Assembly (NCBI RefSeq): GCF_947487515.1
Contig: NZ_CANKWO010000003.1
Span: forward strand, 62,001 to 126,000
DNA length: 64,000 nt
Origin: an uncultured Litoreibacter sp.
GTDB taxonomy: Bacteria; Pseudomonadota; Alphaproteobacteria; Rhodobacterales; Rhodobacteraceae
Direction of reading: 5' to 3'
The notes below the pieces were generated by a model that had not been told where the DNA came from, did no database searches, and saw only the letters and a list, made by a program, of their open reading frames with translations. Position numbers and translations under genes: made by a program. Of this stretch, positions 18,037-27,491 are shown piece by piece; the first letter of the stretch is position 1, and each line of letters begins with the position of its first letter.

Positions 18037-18136
18037 GGTGAGAGGTTGGACATCGACCCAAGTGGGGCTCGTTGTGGCTGCTTCCTTCCGGATCTGACCA
18101 GGTTGGCGAGGCACTTGCCCGCGCCAACCCCTCACC
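18037..18136 (-). ncRNA. ffs: Signal recognition particle RNA, small bacterial (4.5S) type
   Basis: The minus strand carries the conserved SRP apical core, GGTCAGATCCGGAAGGAAGC, with the GGAA tetraloop and the symmetric/asymmetric bulges that bind Ffh. The 5' end GGTGAGGGGTTGG pairs with the 3' end CCAACCTCTCACC to close a hairpin of about 100 nt, as in other alphaproteobacteria. It lies between the hydrolase and nudC genes and targets nascent membrane proteins with Ffh. Confidence 0.93.
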
Positions 18137-18224
18137 GCCGATATAGGCACAGATTCTTTATAACGCAAGGTTTGCCAATGGAGAGCTGTCGTGAAACAAG
18201 CGAAGGACACAATTTAGGGGCGGC

Positions 18225-19193
18225 GTGGTGAAACTTGCTGAGACAGTTACCTTTGGTGGATCAGGTCTGGAACGCGCAGCACATTTGCGCGGTGATGAGC
18301 AGGCCCTAGCCGATATGTTGGCGAAGACCGACACGGGTGTTTTGCCGATATGGCGTGGTAAGCCCTTGATCGCAGGAGAGGACCGCGACCGCCCAGCGTG
18401 GCAATCGGCTAACCACCCGATATTTGAACACGCGGACGAAGCCCCGATCTTTTTGGGGTTGGACGATGGAGTCGCACGATTTTCACAGGATGTTTCGGGC
18501 TGGGAGCCTGACGAAAACTTGGACACGCTAAATCAGTTTCTTGACCCCTCCGAGCAGCATTTTCCCGGACTTCCACAAGACGAGCGGTTCTCGGAGCTGC
18601 GCGGGATCATGACACATCTCAACGCGCGCGACGCAGAATTGATCGCAACCGCCAAAGCCGTCGGTAGCTGGCATGAAACCCACGGGTTTTGCGCGAAATG
18701 CGGTAGCAAGTCTTCGATCTCCATGGCCGGATGGCAGCGCGACTGCGCGGCTTGTGGGGCTCATCATTTTCCGCGCACGGATCCGGTAGTGATCATGTTG
18801 GTGACACATGGAAATTCGGTGCTGATGGGGCGGTCTTCGGGATGGCCTGAGGGGATGTATTCTTGTCTGGCTGGGTTTGTAGAACCCGGAGAAACCATAG
18901 AAGCCGCTGTGCGACGGGAAACCTTTGAGGAAGCGGGCGTAAAAGTTGGTGCGGTCGAGTATTTGTCCAGCCAGCCTTGGCCGTTCCCAGCGTCTTTGAT
19001 GTTCGGATGCCGTGGGCATGCCCAAACAACTGAGATCACCATCGATCCCGTAGAAATCGAAGATGCCCTGTGGGTGACCCGCGAAGAGATGATGGAGACG
19101 TTTGCGGGCAACAATCCGAAAATGAAACCGGCGCGAAAGGGCGCAATTGCGCATTTCCTGTTGCTTAACTGGCTTCAGGATACATTAGACTAA
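18225..19193 (+). CDS. nudC: NAD(+)/NADH pyrophosphatase NudC
   Basis: The 322-residue enzyme has a zinc ribbon (CAKCGSK ... CAACGAHHFPR), the Nudix box GFVEPGETIEAAVRRETFEE (within about 220-245) and the NudC-specific SQPWPFP motif. It hydrolyses NADH to NMNH and AMP and can remove NAD caps from RNA. Two GTG codons at 18225 and 18228 can serve as start; TTAGGGG upstream is the likely ribosome site. It is followed 26 bp on by an SRPBCC gene. Confidence 0.95.
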   Translation: MVKLAETVTFGGSGLERAAHLRGDEQALADMLAKTDTGVLPIWRGKPLIAGEDRDRPAWQSANHPIFEHADEAPIFLGLDDGVARFSQDVSGWEPDENLDTLNQFLDPSEQHFPGLPQDERFSELRGIMTHLNARDAELIATAKAVGSWHETHGFCAKCGSKSSISMAGWQRDCAACGAHHFPRTDPVVIMLVTHGNSVLMGRSSGWPEGMYSCLAGFVEPGETIEAAVRRETFEEAGVKVGAVEYLSSQPWPFPASLMFGCRGHAQTTEITIDPVEIEDALWVTREEMMETFAGNNPKMKPARKGAIAHFLLLNWLQDTLD

Positions 19194-19219
19194 GTAAAGA
19201 AAAATAAAAGCGGGCCGAC

Positions 19220-19702
19220 ATGAAGTTCTCCACCAAGGAAGATCTAGAAATACCGATCGACGACGTGTTCACGATGTTGTCGGATTTCGACAGCTATGAA
19301 CGCGCGGTGTTGCGCCATGGGGCGGATGTTTCGCGGACTGATAACATTGATGGCGAAGGCATTGGTATGTCGTGGAAGGCCCGCGCCACGGTGCGGGGAA
19401 AGAAGCGCGAATTTGACGTGAAGCTTGTGGACTTCGATCGCCCGAATCAAATGCTTTTTGATGTGAAAACAAACAACATGTCGGCAACATTCCTGATAGA
19501 GTTGGTTGCCATGTCACGTATGCGCACCAGAATGCGGCTGGAGCTGGACGTGCGCCCGCAAACCCTTTCGGCGCGTTTGTTGATGCAGTCAGCCAAGCTG
19601 GCACGCAACACTTTGAACCGCCGTTACAAAACGCGGATCGCGCATTTTGCCAGCGATTTGGAAGAGCGCTACAAAAAAGGGCTGCGCACCGCTGGCGTTT
19701 AA
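19220..19702 (+). CDS. SRPBCC-fold (polyketide cyclase/START-like) protein
   Basis: This is a 160-residue single-domain protein that starts MKFSTKEDLEIPIDDVFTML, the typical first strand and helix of SRPBCC proteins, and ends with a long basic helix (RRYKTRIAHFASDLEERYKK). No signal peptide. The fold binds a hydrophobic ligand, but none can be named. Likely co-transcribed with nudC. Confidence 0.7.
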   Translation: MKFSTKEDLEIPIDDVFTMLSDFDSYERAVLRHGADVSRTDNIDGEGIGMSWKARATVRGKKREFDVKLVDFDRPNQMLFDVKTNNMSATFLIELVAMSRMRTRMRLELDVRPQTLSARLLMQSAKLARNTLNRRYKTRIAHFASDLEERYKKGLRTAGV

Positions 19703-19718
19703 GACGGCGCGACAGGCC

Positions 19719-20141
19719 TCACATTTGTACCGCGAGGTTCAGCACGGCCGCCACATTGTCCGACAGGGGGCGATCTCCCGACAAAACCGCGCTCACCGGC
19801 ACCCAAGCCGCGTCCATCGCATCGTCATCTGCAACGGGATCGCCACTGACATAGCTGCAAAGAACCGCCGCCAGTAGGTAGTGATAGGTCACCACGCCAT
19901 GACGGTCACGGCCAATCACATCGACATTGGTTAGATAGGACGTTGGGGTCGCAATGACGCCGGTTTCTTCGTGCAGTTCACGCGCAGCGGCTTCTAGGGC
20001 CGTTTCGCCCCTTTCGACATGCCCCCCTGGAAACCCCCATTCGCCTTCATTTGGAGGATTACGGCGTTGGACAAGCAAAGCTTGGCCATCATGCACGACA
20101 ACCGCGATTGCCCCGAGTTTGGGGCGCAAGCCCTCAGTCAC
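19719..20141 (-). CDS. Nudix hydrolase
   Basis: The 140-residue protein has a full Nudix box (GHVERGETALEAAARELHEE within residues 43-65, followed by TGV) after VQRRNPPNEGEWGFPG. It hydrolyses a nucleoside diphosphate linked to another group; the exact substrate is not readable. Its start overlaps the pheA 3' end by 8 bp, so the two are probably translated from one message. Confidence 0.88.
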   Translation of the reverse strand: MTEGLRPKLGAIAVVVHDGQALLVQRRNPPNEGEWGFPGGHVERGETALEAAARELHEETGVIATPTSYLTNVDVIGRDRHGVVTYHYLLAAVLCSYVSGDPVADDDAMDAAWVPVSAVLSGDRPLSDNVAAVLNLAVQM

Positions 20142-20967
20142 GGGCGAAGGCGGCAGGATAGGTCCCTAGAACTTTGATTTCGGAGGTGAAGAAGCCCAAT
20201 TCCTCCATCGCGTGTTGAACATTGGTGTCCTCGGGGTGGCCGGCGATATCCGCATAAAACTGGGTGGCCGTGAATTCGCCATCGACCATGTAGCTTTCCA
20301 ACTTGGTCATGTTGATGCCGTTGGTGGCAAAGCCGCCCATGGCTTTATACAGCGCGGCAGGAAGGTTGCGGACCCGAAACACGAAAGACGTGATCATATG
20401 GGTGTCTCCGCGTCGCGACAGATCCGCCTGCGGGGACATGATCAAGAAGCGGGTGGTATTGGTGTCATTGTCTTCTATCCCACGCACCAAAACATCCAGC
20501 CCGTGGGTCTTTGCTGCCATCTCGGAGGCAAGCACTCCCACGCCTGGCTCGGGAGACGCCGCTAGCTCAGCGGCCGCACCGGCGCTATCCACCGCAGATT
20601 CGCCGCGAATGTTGTTGGTGGCCAGATAGGTGTGGCATTGCGGCAAAAGCACGGGATGCGCGCGCACGATCTTGATGTCGTCTAGGGCTGTACCCTTTGG
20701 GGCCATCAGGCAAATCCGCACCCGCACGAAGGCTTCATCGATGATATGCAGGCCAGAGCCAGGCAACAGGCGGTGAATATCCGCCACCCGTCCGTAGGTT
20801 GTGTTCTCGACCGGAAGCATCGCCAATGACGCAGCACCGGAGCGCACGGCTTCAATAACCTCTTCGAAGGATTTGCAGGGAAGGGGGTCCATATCAGGGC
20901 GGGCCCGAACGCAGGCTTCGTGGGAGTAGGCGCCGAGCTCCCCTTGGAACGCAATTTTAACTGTCAT
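20134..20967 (-). CDS. pheA: Prephenate dehydratase
   Basis: The 277-residue enzyme converts prephenate to phenylpyruvate in phenylalanine synthesis. It has the PDT catalytic core (IAFQGELGAYSHEA; DTNTTRFLIMS with the TRF motif) and a C-terminal ACT domain (SFVFRVRNLPAALYKAMGGF; NMTKLESYMVDGEFTATQF) for feedback control by Phe. No chorismate mutase domain is fused. I place the start at MTVKIAFQG (20967); the frame extends to 20991 without better support. Confidence 0.95.
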   Translation of the reverse strand: MTVKIAFQGELGAYSHEACVRARPDMDPLPCKSFEEVIEAVRSGAASLAMLPVENTTYGRVADIHRLLPGSGLHIIDEAFVRVRICLMAPKGTALDDIKIVRAHPVLLPQCHTYLATNNIRGESAVDSAGAAAELAASPEPGVGVLASEMAAKTHGLDVLVRGIEDNDTNTTRFLIMSPQADLSRRGDTHMITSFVFRVRNLPAALYKAMGGFATNGINMTKLESYMVDGEFTATQFYADIAGHPEDTNVQHAMEELGFFTSEIKVLGTYPAAFARD

Positions 20968-21073
20968 GGTGCATTTTCCACAAAAAGGCATTTAGTCGCG
21001 GTGTCTAGCCCTTGCGGAAGGGTATGGGAAGAAGATAGATAGCGGCGAAACGCCAAACGGGTGAGAGACAGAC

Positions 21074-21601
21074 ATGTTTGACACGATGACTATGACCAAA
21101 GTTCTGGGTGCGGTTTGCGGATCGCTTCTGGTTTTTCTGCTGGGCAGCTGGGTTGCTGACACAATTTACCACACCGGCGAAGCTGGGCATGGTGGTGAGG
21201 ATCACGCGCAAGGCTATGTTGTGGAAGTTGCAACAGCTGACACAGGCACAGAGGAAGTTGTTGAGGAAATCGACTTCGCGTCCTTGATGGCCGAAGCGAA
21301 CGCTGAAAAAGGCGCAAAGGTCTTCTCCAAGTGCAAAGCTTGCCACAAAGTCGAAGAGGGCAAGCATGGAACAGGCCCATCTTTGTTCGGGATCGTAGAC
21401 AAGGATATCGCCGCAGCAGATGGCTACGGATACTCCGATGTGCTGATCGGCATGGACGGAACTTGGACAGTTGACGCGCTGAGCGGGTTTATCGAGAACC
21501 CCAAAGCCTATGCGCCTGGCACGAAAATGGGCTTCAAGGGCATCTCCAAGCCAACTGATCGTGCGAACCTGATCGCCTACCTAGAGACGCTCGGCGGCTA
21601 G
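21074..21601 (+). CDS. Membrane-anchored cytochrome c (CycM/c552-like)
   Basis: The 175-residue protein has an N-terminal membrane anchor (about 10-30, VLGAVCGSLLVFLLGSWVAD), an acidic linker, then a class I cytochrome domain with haem motif CKACH (about residue 87) and Met ligand region GTKMGFKG. It would sit in the periplasm and pass electrons from the bc1 complex to a terminal oxidase. Divergent from pheA. A strong terminator follows. Confidence 0.92.
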   Translation: MFDTMTMTKVLGAVCGSLLVFLLGSWVADTIYHTGEAGHGGEDHAQGYVVEVATADTGTEEVVEEIDFASLMAEANAEKGAKVFSKCKACHKVEEGKHGTGPSLFGIVDKDIAAADGYGYSDVLIGMDGTWTVDALSGFIENPKAYAPGTKMGFKGISKPTDRANLIAYLETLGG

Positions 21602-21624
21602 GTTGATCGGAAGCTATTGTATTG

Positions 21625-21655
21625 AAAGACCGTCCTTTGTGGGCGGTCTTTTGCA
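21625..21655 (+). terminator. Rho-independent terminator after the cytochrome c gene
   Basis: AAAGACCG and CGGTCTTT form an 8-bp stem around an 11-nt loop (TCCTTTGTGGG), ending in TTTT. It lies 23 bp after the stop codon and isolates the gene from the yej operon. Confidence 0.88.
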
Positions 21656-21772
21656 TTTAAGTCCTCTCTTAAGCTCACAATCGCGCAATCGGCCTTGATT
21701 GTTGAGGAAAACCAACTTCTTTTATCTTATCAAATACGCGACACGCCCGAGATCGATCTGAGGAGGATCAAT

Positions 21773-23674
21773 ATGACGAACCGCAATTCGCAAGCCCTTG
21801 CCAAAACCCGATCCAAGCCGAATGGCGTGATGAAGTGGATGGGCGCTGGGCTGGTTCTGATTGCGGCGACATTTACCTCGGCGACGATTGCGCGCAGCGA
21901 GACAATCATCAAAGCCCACGGGTTTTCGGATTTCGGAGAACTGAAGTACCCCGAAGGCTTCCCGCATCTCGACTATGTGAACCCCGATGCGCCCAAAGGC
22001 GGCGAAATCTCGGTTGCCGCGCGTGGAACATTCGACAGCATGAACCCCTACAGCCGCAAGGGCCGCGCAGGGGCTCTGTCCAACACCCCCTACGAGCGCC
22101 TGATGGCGGCCGTGGATGACGACCCCTATGGCGCGTATTGCGTACTTTGTGAGAGCTTGGAGTACCCAGAAAGCCAAGACTGGGTGATTTTCAACCTACA
22201 CCCAGAAGCCAAATTTTCGGACGGAACCCCAGTCACAGCGCATGACGTTGTGTTCACGGTTAAAACTTTTCTGACTGATGGTCTGCCGTCCTTCGCGCAA
22301 GCAGTCTCGAAGTTCTACAAAAGCTATGAAGCCCTGGATGACCACCGGATCAAGTTCACCTTTAACGAGGGGATTCCGCGCAAAGGTTTGATCAGCCAAG
22401 CGGGGGCGTCGATTGCGTTCTCGAAGAAATGGTTCGAGGCGAACGACGCCAACATCAAAGAACCACGTCTGGAATCGGCCATCGGATCCGGCCCATACAT
22501 CCCCGTTGAGGTCGAAGCGCCGCGGCGAATTGTGTACAAGCGCAATCCCGATTACTGGGGGGCAAATTTGCCGATCAACAAGGGGCGCTGGAATTTCGAC
22601 CGCATCCGCGTTGAATACTTCGCGGACCCCACTGCATCGATGGAAGCCTTCAAAAGCGGGGTGTATAACTTCCGGCGCGAAACAAGCTCGCTGTCTTGGG
22701 CAACCGCATATGATTTCCCTGGTATTCGCGACGGGTTCATCGCCAAGAAAGAATTGGCCAACGGAGATCTGCCTCCTTCCTATGGAATGGTGTTCAACCT
22801 GCGCCGTGACAAGTTTGCAGACCCGCGTGTGCGCGAGGCGCTGCAACTGATGTACAACTTCACATGGACCAACGAGACGCTGCAATTTGGCCTGTTTGCG
22901 CAGCGCAATTCGTTCTGGGAGAACACCGATTTACAGGCAAAAGGTGTCGCAGAAGGGTTGGAGCTGGAGTACCTCAAGTCTGTTGAGGAATTGCTGGAAG
23001 ACAAATCCGTGCTCACGGAACCGGTTATCTCTGCCCATGAAAGCAGCAACCGTCAGCTGGATCGCAAGAACCTACGCAAAGCCAACAAACTGTTGTCCGA
23101 AGCCGGTTGGGAAGCCGACGCCGCAGGTGTGTTGAAAAAGGACGGCAAGCCGCTGGAGATAGAGTTCCTGTCTTCACAACCGGCATATGACCGTTTGATT
23201 CAGCCCTACATTGAAAATTTGAAGCGCCTTGGCATTCAAGCCAACTACAACCGTGTGGACCCTGCCCAATACACCAACCGTGAGCGTGGGTTCGACTGGG
23301 ATATGATCTACGACGGTTACGTCAACGGGTTCGAGGAAGGCAACGGCATTTCGCAACGGTTCGGATCCGAAGATGCGGAGTATTCGTTGTTCAACCCGTC
23401 GGGCTATAGCTCACCGGCGGTCGATGCGTTGATCAAGAAGATGCTTGATGCGAAAACTCTGGATGAGATGCAAGCCGCCGTGCGGGCCACAGACCGCATT
23501 TTGCGGGCAGCGCGCATCATGATCCCTGCGTGGTATAATGACACCTTCTGGGTCGCCTATTACGATATGTTCGAGCACCCAGACAAATTGCCGCCACTGG
23601 CCTTGGGTCATCTGGATTTTTGGTGGTATAACGCTGAAAAGGCTGCGGCCTTGAAGGCAAAAGGCGCCCTCTAG
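21773..23674 (+). CDS. yejA: Peptide ABC transporter, periplasmic binding protein (YejA-like)
   Basis: The 633-residue SBP_bac_5 family protein starts at the ATG after GAGGAGGATCAAT; the frame runs to 21695 but without a site. Residues about 18-41 form a long signal peptide (WMGAGLVLIAATFTSATIAR). The mature part begins with KAHGFSDFGELKYPEGFPH, typical of YejA. It binds oligopeptides; in enterobacteria YejABEF also takes up microcin C and supports resistance to host peptides. First gene of yejABEF. Confidence 0.92.
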   Translation: MTNRNSQALAKTRSKPNGVMKWMGAGLVLIAATFTSATIARSETIIKAHGFSDFGELKYPEGFPHLDYVNPDAPKGGEISVAARGTFDSMNPYSRKGRAGALSNTPYERLMAAVDDDPYGAYCVLCESLEYPESQDWVIFNLHPEAKFSDGTPVTAHDVVFTVKTFLTDGLPSFAQAVSKFYKSYEALDDHRIKFTFNEGIPRKGLISQAGASIAFSKKWFEANDANIKEPRLESAIGSGPYIPVEVEAPRRIVYKRNPDYWGANLPINKGRWNFDRIRVEYFADPTASMEAFKSGVYNFRRETSSLSWATAYDFPGIRDGFIAKKELANGDLPPSYGMVFNLRRDKFADPRVREALQLMYNFTWTNETLQFGLFAQRNSFWENTDLQAKGVAEGLELEYLKSVEELLEDKSVLTEPVISAHESSNRQLDRKNLRKANKLLSEAGWEADAAGVLKKDGKPLEIEFLSSQPAYDRLIQPYIENLKRLGIQANYNRVDPAQYTNRERGFDWDMIYDGYVNGFEEGNGISQRFGSEDAEYSLFNPSGYSSPAVDALIKKMLDAKTLDEMQAAVRATDRILRAARIMIPAWYNDTFWVAYYDMFEHPDKLPPLALGHLDFWWYNAEKAAALKAKGAL

Positions 23675-23707
23675 GGCGGTTACAAGAACAGGCGGTAAGA
23701 CCCGAAC

Positions 23708-24793
23708 ATGGGCGCATATATTCTCAGACGGCTGTTGCTGGTGATTCCGACTTTGATTGGGATCATGATCGTGAATTTCACCCTGACGCAATTCGTGCCA
23801 GGCGGCCCCATTGAGCAGGTTATCGCGAACCTTGAAGGCTCTGGCGATGTGTTTGAAGGAATTTCGGGCGGCACCAACGACAGCCAGTTCGACAACCTGA
23901 GCACCGACAGCAAATATGAAGGCGCGCGCGGGTTGCCGCCCGAATTTATTGCCGAGCTTGAGAGAGAATTCGGCTTCGACAAGCCGCCGCTACAACGCTT
24001 TTTGAATATGATGTGGAACTATCTGCGGTTCGACTTCGGCGAAAGCTACTTCCATTCCAAGAACGTGCTAGAGATGGTGCTGGAGACGATGCCAGTGTCG
24101 ATCACGCTGGGGCTTTGGTCCACTTTGATTGCCTATATGATTTCGATCCCCTTGGGCATTCGCAAGGCGGTCACCGATGGGTCACGGTTTGATTCATGGA
24201 CCTCGGGCGTCATCATCTTTGCCTACTCCATTCCGGGATTTCTTTTCGCGATCTTGCTGCTCGTGTTCTTTGCGGGGGGATCGTATTTCCAATGGTTCCC
24301 GCTGCGCGGGCTGACGTCGGAAAACTTTGACCAGCTTACCCTGTTTGGCAAAGTGGTGGACTACCTATGGCATATCATTTTGCCGGTGACTGCCGCGTCC
24401 ATTTCGGCCTTTGCGACGCTGACCTTGCTGACGAAGAACTCCTTCTTGGATGAAATCAAAAAGCAATATGTCATCACGGCCAAAGCCAAGGGCCTGTCGG
24501 AGGGCAAGGTGCTCTACGGGCATGTATTCCGCAACGCGATGCTGATCGTGATCGCGGGCTTCCCGAGTTTGTTTATGGGGATTTTCCTCACGGGGTCGCT
24601 GATCATCGAATTGATATTCTCCCTCGACGGATTGGGCCGGTTGGCCTTTGAGGCCGCAGTTGCCCGCGATTATCCGGTGGTGTTTGGGACGCTCTACTTC
24701 TTTGGGTTGTTGGGGCTTGTTGTGAACATCCTATCTGACCTGATGTATATCGTCGTGGATCCGCGCATCGACTTTGAAAGCCGCGAAACATGA
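23708..24793 (+). CDS. yejB: Peptide ABC transporter permease YejB
   Basis: The 361-residue inner-membrane permease begins [20 protein letters not shown] as in DppB/YejB proteins and has the long periplasmic loop after the first span that marks YejB. The EAA loop ([20 protein letters not shown]) contacts the ATPase. Its stop overlaps the yejE start by 4 bp (ATGA). Confidence 0.94.
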   Translation: MGAYILRRLLLVIPTLIGIMIVNFTLTQFVPGGPIEQVIANLEGSGDVFEGISGGTNDSQFDNLSTDSKYEGARGLPPEFIAELEREFGFDKPPLQRFLNMMWNYLRFDFGESYFHSKNVLEMVLETMPVSITLGLWSTLIAYMISIPLGIRKAVTDGSRFDSWTSGVIIFAYSIPGFLFAILLLVFFAGGSYFQWFPLRGLTSENFDQLTLFGKVVDYLWHIILPVTAASISAFATLTLLTKNSFLDEIKKQYVITAKAKGLSEGKVLYGHVFRNAMLIVIAGFPSLFMGIFLTGSLIIELIFSLDGLGRLAFEAAVARDYPVVFGTLYFFGLLGLVVNILSDLMYIVVDPRIDFESRET

Positions 24794-25896
24794 AGCTATC
24801 CCCCCTCAACCAACGTCGCTGGGCCAACTTCAAACGCAATCGTCGCGCGTTCTGGTCGTTGTGGATTTTCGCCGTTCTTTTTGGCCTGTCCCTGTTTGCT
24901 GAATTGCTTGCCAACGACAAGCCGATCTTGATCAAATACCGCGGCGAGCTCTTCACGCCGGTCACCAGCTTCTACCCTGAAACCGCCTTTGGCGGCGACC
25001 TGCGCACCGAAGCGGTTTACCGTGACATTGAAATACAATGCCTGATCAAAACCGGTGGCATTGAGGACTGCTGGGACGACCCCGAAGGCGTGATGGAAGA
25101 GGCCGCAACAGGTACATTCGCCGGCGAGCCGGTAGAGGCAGGGTGGATCATTTCCCCGATCATCCCCTACCATTACACCACGATCGTGGACCGCCCGGGC
25201 ACAGCGCCTGCGGCACCGGACGCGACGAATTGGCTGGGCACGGACAACACATCGCGCGACGTGACGGCGCGGGTGATTTACGGCTTCAGATTGTCAATTA
25301 TCTTCACGTTGGTCGTGACCATCGTGTCATCGATCATCGGGATCGCGGCGGGTGCCGTTCAAGGGTTCTTCGGTGGCCGCGTCGATTTGATTTTCCAACG
25401 GGTGTTGGAGATTTGGGGCGCAACGCCCAGTCTCTATGTGATCATCATCATGTTTGCCATTTTGGGGCGTAGCTTCTGGCTGCTGGTGTTCTTGTCGATC
25501 CTGTTCGGCTGGCCTGCCTTGGTGGGGGTCGTGCGGGCCGAGTTCCTGCGGGCACGAAACTTCGAGTATGTCCGCGCAGCGCGGGCGCTTGGGGTCTCTA
25601 ACACCACGATCATGTTCCGCCATATACTGCCCAACGCTATGGTTGCGACATTGACCTTTTTGCCGTTTATCGTAACCGGCACCATTGGCACGCTGGCAGC
25701 ACTTGATTTTCTGGGTTTCGGCCTGCCGGCCTCCGCCCCTTCGTTGGGCGAACTGATTTTGCAAGCCAAGCAAAATTTGCAAGCCACATGGCTGGCTCTT
25801 ACGGCTTTTACAACATTCGCGGTGATGCTGTCGTTGCTGGTGTTTATCTTTGAAGGCGTGCGTGACGCGTTCGACCCTAGAAAGACTTTCCAATGA
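24790..25896 (+). CDS. yejE: Peptide ABC transporter permease YejE
   Basis: The 368-residue permease starts [19 protein letters not shown], has a first span ([20 protein letters not shown]) and a roughly 120-residue periplasmic segment before the [11 protein letters not shown] motif and the transport domain. The EAA loop is [20 protein letters not shown]. Overlaps yejB and yejF by 4 bp each. Confidence 0.94.
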   Translation: MKLSPLNQRRWANFKRNRRAFWSLWIFAVLFGLSLFAELLANDKPILIKYRGELFTPVTSFYPETAFGGDLRTEAVYRDIEIQCLIKTGGIEDCWDDPEGVMEEAATGTFAGEPVEAGWIISPIIPYHYTTIVDRPGTAPAAPDATNWLGTDNTSRDVTARVIYGFRLSIIFTLVVTIVSSIIGIAAGAVQGFFGGRVDLIFQRVLEIWGATPSLYVIIIMFAILGRSFWLLVFLSILFGWPALVGVVRAEFLRARNFEYVRAARALGVSNTTIMFRHILPNAMVATLTFLPFIVTGTIGTLAALDFLGFGLPASAPSLGELILQAKQNLQATWLALTAFTTFAVMLSLLVFIFEGVRDAFDPRKTFQ

Positions 25897-27488
25897 CTGT
25901 GCTACTAGACGTCAAAGACTTGCGGGTAAGCTTCCGACAAGACGGCGAAACCACCGAAGCGGTCAAGGGCGTGACCTTCCATGTGGACCGTGGCGAGACG
26001 GTGGCATTGGTGGGGGAATCCGGCTCGGGGAAATCGGTGTCGGCTCTGTCGACAGTGCAATTGCTGCCTGACAGTGCTTCGGTCGAAGGTCAGATCACCT
26101 ATGATGGCCGTGATTTGGCCAGCGCCAGCGAGCAAGAATTGCGCCAAGTGCGAGGCAACGACATCAGCTTCATTTTCCAAGAGCCGATGACCTCGCTCAA
26201 TCCGCTGCACACATTGGAGCGGCAGATCACCGAAAGTTTGAGCCTGCATCAAAACCTGCACGGGGACGCCGCGAAGGCGCGCGTGATTGAATTGTTGGAC
26301 AAAGTTGGCATTCGTGACGCCGAAAAACGCCTGACCAGCTACCCGCATCAGCTATCGGGGGGGCAACGCCAACGGGTGATGATCGCCATGGCGCTGGCCA
26401 ACGGGCCGGAACTATTGATCGCGGACGAGCCAACAACCGCGCTGGATGTGACCATCCAGTCGCAAATTCTGGACCTGCTGGCAGAGTTGAAAATCCGCGA
26501 GAAAATGTCGTTGTTGTTTATCACCCATGATCTTGGCGTTGTGCGCAAAATTGCTGACCGTGTTTGTGTCATGCAGCATGGTGAGATCGTGGAAACCGGC
26601 CCTACGGCGGAAATTTTCAACAACCCGCAGCATCCCTACACCAAGTTGCTGCTAGACGCCGAAGCCACTGGCCTTCCAGACCCTGTTCCAGCGGGGGCCA
26701 GTGAAATGGTGTCCACAGATGCGCTGCGTATCTGGTTTCCGATCCAAACCGGCCTGCTGAAACGGACCACCGGACATGTCAAAGCCGTCAATGAGGCCAG
26801 CATCTCCGTAAGGGCAGGGGAGACATTGGGCATCGTCGGCGAATCCGGCTCTGGCAAAACCACCTTGGCCCTGGCCATTATGCGCCTGATCTCCAGCAAG
26901 GGCGCGATCCAGTTTGAAGGTCGTGACATTCAAGGCTTGGCCTCTAACGAACTGCGCCCTTTGCGTGCTGATATGCAAATTGTGTTCCAAGACCCTTACG
27001 GCTCTCTTAGCCCACGCATGACGGTGGAGCAGATTATCGCCGAAGGGTTGGGGGTTCACGGAACTGATGCTGGACGCACTCCAAGGGAACTGGTCGCGGA
27101 GATCATGAGCGAGGTGGGGCTAGATCCCGAGATGATGCACCGCTATCCGCATGAGTTTTCAGGCGGGCAGCGTCAACGTATCGCCATCGCCCGTGCCATG
27201 ATATTGCGGCCCAAACTGGTTGTTCTGGACGAGCCGACATCGGCATTGGATATGACCGTTCAGGTGCAGATAGTAGAGCTTCTGCGCGATTTGCAAAAGA
27301 AATACGGGCTGGCCTATCTCTTTATCAGCCACGATCTGAAAGTCGTGCGTGCCATGTCGCATAAAGTGATGGTGATGAAGCAAGGAAACGTGGTGGAAGA
27401 GGGTATCAGCGAAGAGCTGTTTTCCAACCCAAAGGTACCCTATACGCAGCAACTTCTGGCTGCTGCGCTGGATTTTAAGGCAAGCTAA
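25893..27488 (+). CDS. yejF: Peptide ABC transporter, fused double ATPase YejF
   Basis: The 531-residue protein has two ATPase halves. The first (1-265) has [23 protein letters not shown] and [12 protein letters not shown]. The second (280-531) has [24 protein letters not shown] and [12 protein letters not shown]. Each half ends with an oligopeptide-ATPase tail ([26 protein letters not shown]). It powers YejBE. The 3' end lies 3 bp from the convergent carboxypeptidase gene. Confidence 0.95.
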   Translation: MTVLLDVKDLRVSFRQDGETTEAVKGVTFHVDRGETVALVGESGSGKSVSALSTVQLLPDSASVEGQITYDGRDLASASEQELRQVRGNDISFIFQEPMTSLNPLHTLERQITESLSLHQNLHGDAAKARVIELLDKVGIRDAEKRLTSYPHQLSGGQRQRVMIAMALANGPELLIADEPTTALDVTIQSQILDLLAELKIREKMSLLFITHDLGVVRKIADRVCVMQHGEIVETGPTAEIFNNPQHPYTKLLLDAEATGLPDPVPAGASEMVSTDALRIWFPIQTGLLKRTTGHVKAVNEASISVRAGETLGIVGESGSGKTTLALAIMRLISSKGAIQFEGRDIQGLASNELRPLRADMQIVFQDPYGSLSPRMTVEQIIAEGLGVHGTDAGRTPRELVAEIMSEVGLDPEMMHRYPHEFSGGQRQRIAIARAMILRPKLVVLDEPTSALDMTVQVQIVELLRDLQKKYGLAYLFISHDLKVVRAMSHKVMVMKQGNVVEEGISEELFSNPKVPYTQQLLAAALDFKAS

Positions 27489-27491
27489 AGC

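Noticed and set aside
18046-18231. Small open frame between the hydrolase and nudC
   Set aside because: It covers the SRP RNA gene, whose conserved core and pairing explain the sequence.
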